5,334 nucleotides of DNA, taken from the NCBI GenBank assembly GCA_027033525.1, contig JALVLD010000057.1, positions 1-5,334 of the forward strand, given 5' to 3'. Shown here piece after piece: positions 4,384 to 5,334 of this stretch (positions are counted from its first letter, which is position 1; each line of letters starts with the position of its first letter). Source of the DNA: Candidatus Dojkabacteria bacterium. Its GTDB lineage: Bacteria > Patescibacteriota > Dojkabacteria > GCA-002793355. The notes beneath the pieces are model-generated. The model made no database searches. It was not told the origin of the DNA and saw nothing but the letters and a program-made list of their open reading frames with translations. The translations under genes and the position numbers were made by a program.

Positions 4384-5016
4384 GTGTTGTATAGCAAGTT
4401 TTTTATTATTGCTTTGCTAGTCTTCATGCTTTTTATCGTTATTGCATTGCTGTCTTTATTTATACATTTATTGTTGGGGATCTTTGCCAATGAGGTCCCC
4501 TTTGTTGCTAGTAGGCGTGAGGCCGTAAAAGCTGTGGCAAGCATAGAAGCCTTATATGCGTATCCTGAGGTTTGGGATATTGGTTCCGGAGGTGGAGATA
4601 TTGTTTTAGGAGTAGCAACCCATATTTGTAAAAACTCAAAATTAAAGAGAAAGAAGATAAAGGTAATAGGAGTTGAAAAATACTTGACGCCGTTTGTTTT
4701 GGCCAAGCTTAGGTACATATTCTCGGGGCGTTGTGTCCGTAAACATGTGAAATTTAAACTAAAAGATGCCTTTAAGTTACGTAGCATTCCATCGAAAGCG
4801 TGTTTTTTCTTTTATATGTTGCCAGCATTTTTAGAACGTTTTTATACAGTTTTAGAAAAAAAAGGATTTCCAGAATGCATAGTTAGTTGTGCTTTTGAGC
4901 TACCTGAAGTGTACGATAATCATTATAAGCTGGTAGCCACAAAAGAATTTACAGAGGATTCTTTGTTTGGCACTCAAAATAAGCATATTTTTATATATAA
5001 GAAACAGCAAGGGTAG
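4384..5016 (+). CDS. Membrane-anchored class I SAM-dependent methyltransferase
   Basis: The 210-aa product begins with a strongly hydrophobic helix (about residues 6-33, FFIIALLVFMLFIVIALL...), probably a membrane anchor with the enzyme on the cytoplasmic side. NEVPFVASRREAVKAVASI (36-54) matches the region ahead of motif I in small DOT1-like bacterial methyltransferases (family G.P.vPt...v..ml). Motif I is VWDIGSGGGDIVLGVA (63-78), close to the family D-L-G-S-G-D-G-R but with G70 and D72 in place of D and R. KVIGVEKYLTPFVLAKLR supplies the acidic residue (E) that would bind the SAM ribose. FFFYMLPAFLERFYTVLEKK corresponds to motif IV/V of the family (vFlYLlp.l...l...l). The substrate is unknown; lysine, lipid or small-molecule methylation are all possible. 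The start is GTG 4384 or the adjacent TTG 4387, placed by the promoter 9 nt upstream; no Shine-Dalgarno is seen. It converges on the MiaB-like gene with a 9-nt gap. Confidence 0.82.
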   Translation: MLYSKFFIIALLVFMLFIVIALLSLFIHLLLGIFANEVPFVASRREAVKAVASIEALYAYPEVWDIGSGGGDIVLGVATHICKNSKLKRKKIKVIGVEKYLTPFVLAKLRYIFSGRCVRKHVKFKLKDAFKLRSIPSKACFFFYMLPAFLERFYTVLEKKGFPECIVSCAFELPEVYDNHYKLVATKEFTEDSLFGTQNKHIFIYKKQQG

Positions 5017-5037
5017 ATGTAGTTTTTATACTTCTAC
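5013..5037. terminator. Possible hairpin between the convergent methyltransferase and MiaB-like genes
   Basis: GTAGATGTA (5013-5021) pairs with TACTTCTAC (5029-5037) with one mismatch around a 7-nt loop, spanning both stop codons. On the plus strand it is followed only by TTTT (5038-5041); on the minus strand there is no T-run. The stem is AT-rich and weak, so any terminator role is tentative. Confidence 0.3.
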
Positions 5038-5334
5038 TTTTGCAGCAATTCCACGTCGTCCGCCATCAATAATCGCAATATTAATAATGTCGCCGGGGGT
5101 AAGATTTTGAGGTATATTCTGCAAGTCAACAAGTTGATATCGTGTAGATATAGCTTGATTTTTGCCAATATAAACAGCTTTATATTGCTTACCAATTTGT
5201 TTCTGATTATTTTGTGCAAAAATCTTGGAAGCAAGATCGTTTAGTTTATCAAAACGTTTAGCAACCTCTTTTTGATATGTAGGATTGTGAACAATAGGTT
5301 TATGAGCCAAATTTAATCGTGGTGAGTATTTAGC
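5026..5334 (-). CDS. MiaB-type tRNA methylthiotransferase, C-terminal TRAM part (5' partial)
   Basis: The frame is open to the window edge and 102 codons are visible; the radical SAM core lies outside. The first residues, AKYSPRLNLAHK, match the family's C-terminal core motif YSPRPGTPAA, then comes an EVAKRFDKLNDLASKI helix (family kkeRl..L..l....) and a TRAM-like RNA-binding barrel: IGKQYKAVYIGK (family iGk..evLvEg), then LTPGDIINIAIIDGGRRGIAAKVEV (family l.Gd.v.VkIt.a....l.Gel). The usual GRT/GRn strand motif is not recognisable (STRYQLVDL instead), so the barrel is diverged. MiaB adds the methylthio group at C2 of i6A37 in tRNA; MtaB (t6A37) is the main alternative, RimO less likely given YSPR. 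A Met-like start at TTG 5310 is not the true start because homology continues upstream of it. Confidence 0.8.
   Translation of the reverse strand, partial: AKYSPRLNLAHKPIVHNPTYQKEVAKRFDKLNDLASKIFAQNNQKQIGKQYKAVYIGKNQAISTRYQLVDLQNIPQNLTPGDIINIAIIDGGRRGIAAKVEV

Noticed and set aside
4353..4787. 144-aa minus-strand ORF
   Set aside because: Antisense to the methyltransferase gene, which has clear SAM-binding motifs, and it covers the divergent promoter.
3680..5016. Toxin-antitoxin (MNT/HEPN) module formed by the winged-helix gene and the methyltransferase
   Set aside because: The neighbour is a methyltransferase, not a HEPN protein, the genes are divergent rather than an operon, and the GS active-site motif is lost.

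Overview
The window looks like a compact, AT-rich bacterial chromosome segment with almost no intergenic DNA: genes abut or overlap, GTG and TTG starts are used, and the housekeeping proteins are recognisable but divergent. The combination of a ComM-family protein, a winged-helix/nucleotidyltransferase-fold protein, a membrane-anchored small methyltransferase and a shrunken RNase P RNA suggests a reduced-genome lineage such as Patescibacteria (CPR). That assignment is inference; no marker here proves it. The standard stop codons TAA, TAG and TGA all seem to be used as stops.

Layout: (1) Positions 2-1169, plus strand, hold the tail of a ribosomal protein operon: bL17 (5' end outside the window), uL13 and uS9. 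(2) Positions 1158-2141, minus strand, hold a ComM/YifB-family protein whose AAA+ nucleotide-binding motifs are gone while its cysteine motif remains. It converges on rpsI with a 12-bp tail-to-tail overlap. (3) Positions 2142-2266 are a divergent promoter region. (4) Positions 2267-2521 are a very short RNase P RNA (rnpB), bounded by a perfect 22-bp inverted repeat that reaches into its promoter and towards the next gene. (5) Positions 2540-3691 encode QueA, immediately downstream with no terminator between. (6) Positions 3680-4321, minus strand, hold a winged-helix plus nucleotidyltransferase-fold protein with a damaged active site, again converging with a 12-bp overlap. (7) Positions 4322-4383 are a tight divergent promoter region with good -10 boxes placed so that both flanking mRNAs would be leaderless. 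(8) Positions 4384-5016 encode a class I SAM methyltransferase with an N-terminal membrane helix. (9) Positions 5026-5334, minus strand, are the C-terminal TRAM end of a MiaB-type tRNA methylthiotransferase, continuing past the window.

Functionally the segment is mostly translation: three ribosomal proteins, tRNA 5' maturation (rnpB), and two tRNA anticodon-loop modification enzymes (QueA at wobble position 34, a MiaB-like enzyme at position 37). Set against these are two minus-strand proteins from nucleotide-binding families whose nucleotide-binding signatures have decayed although the frames are intact. These, together with the minimal RNase P RNA and its inverted-repeat boundary, are the parts most worth a second look.
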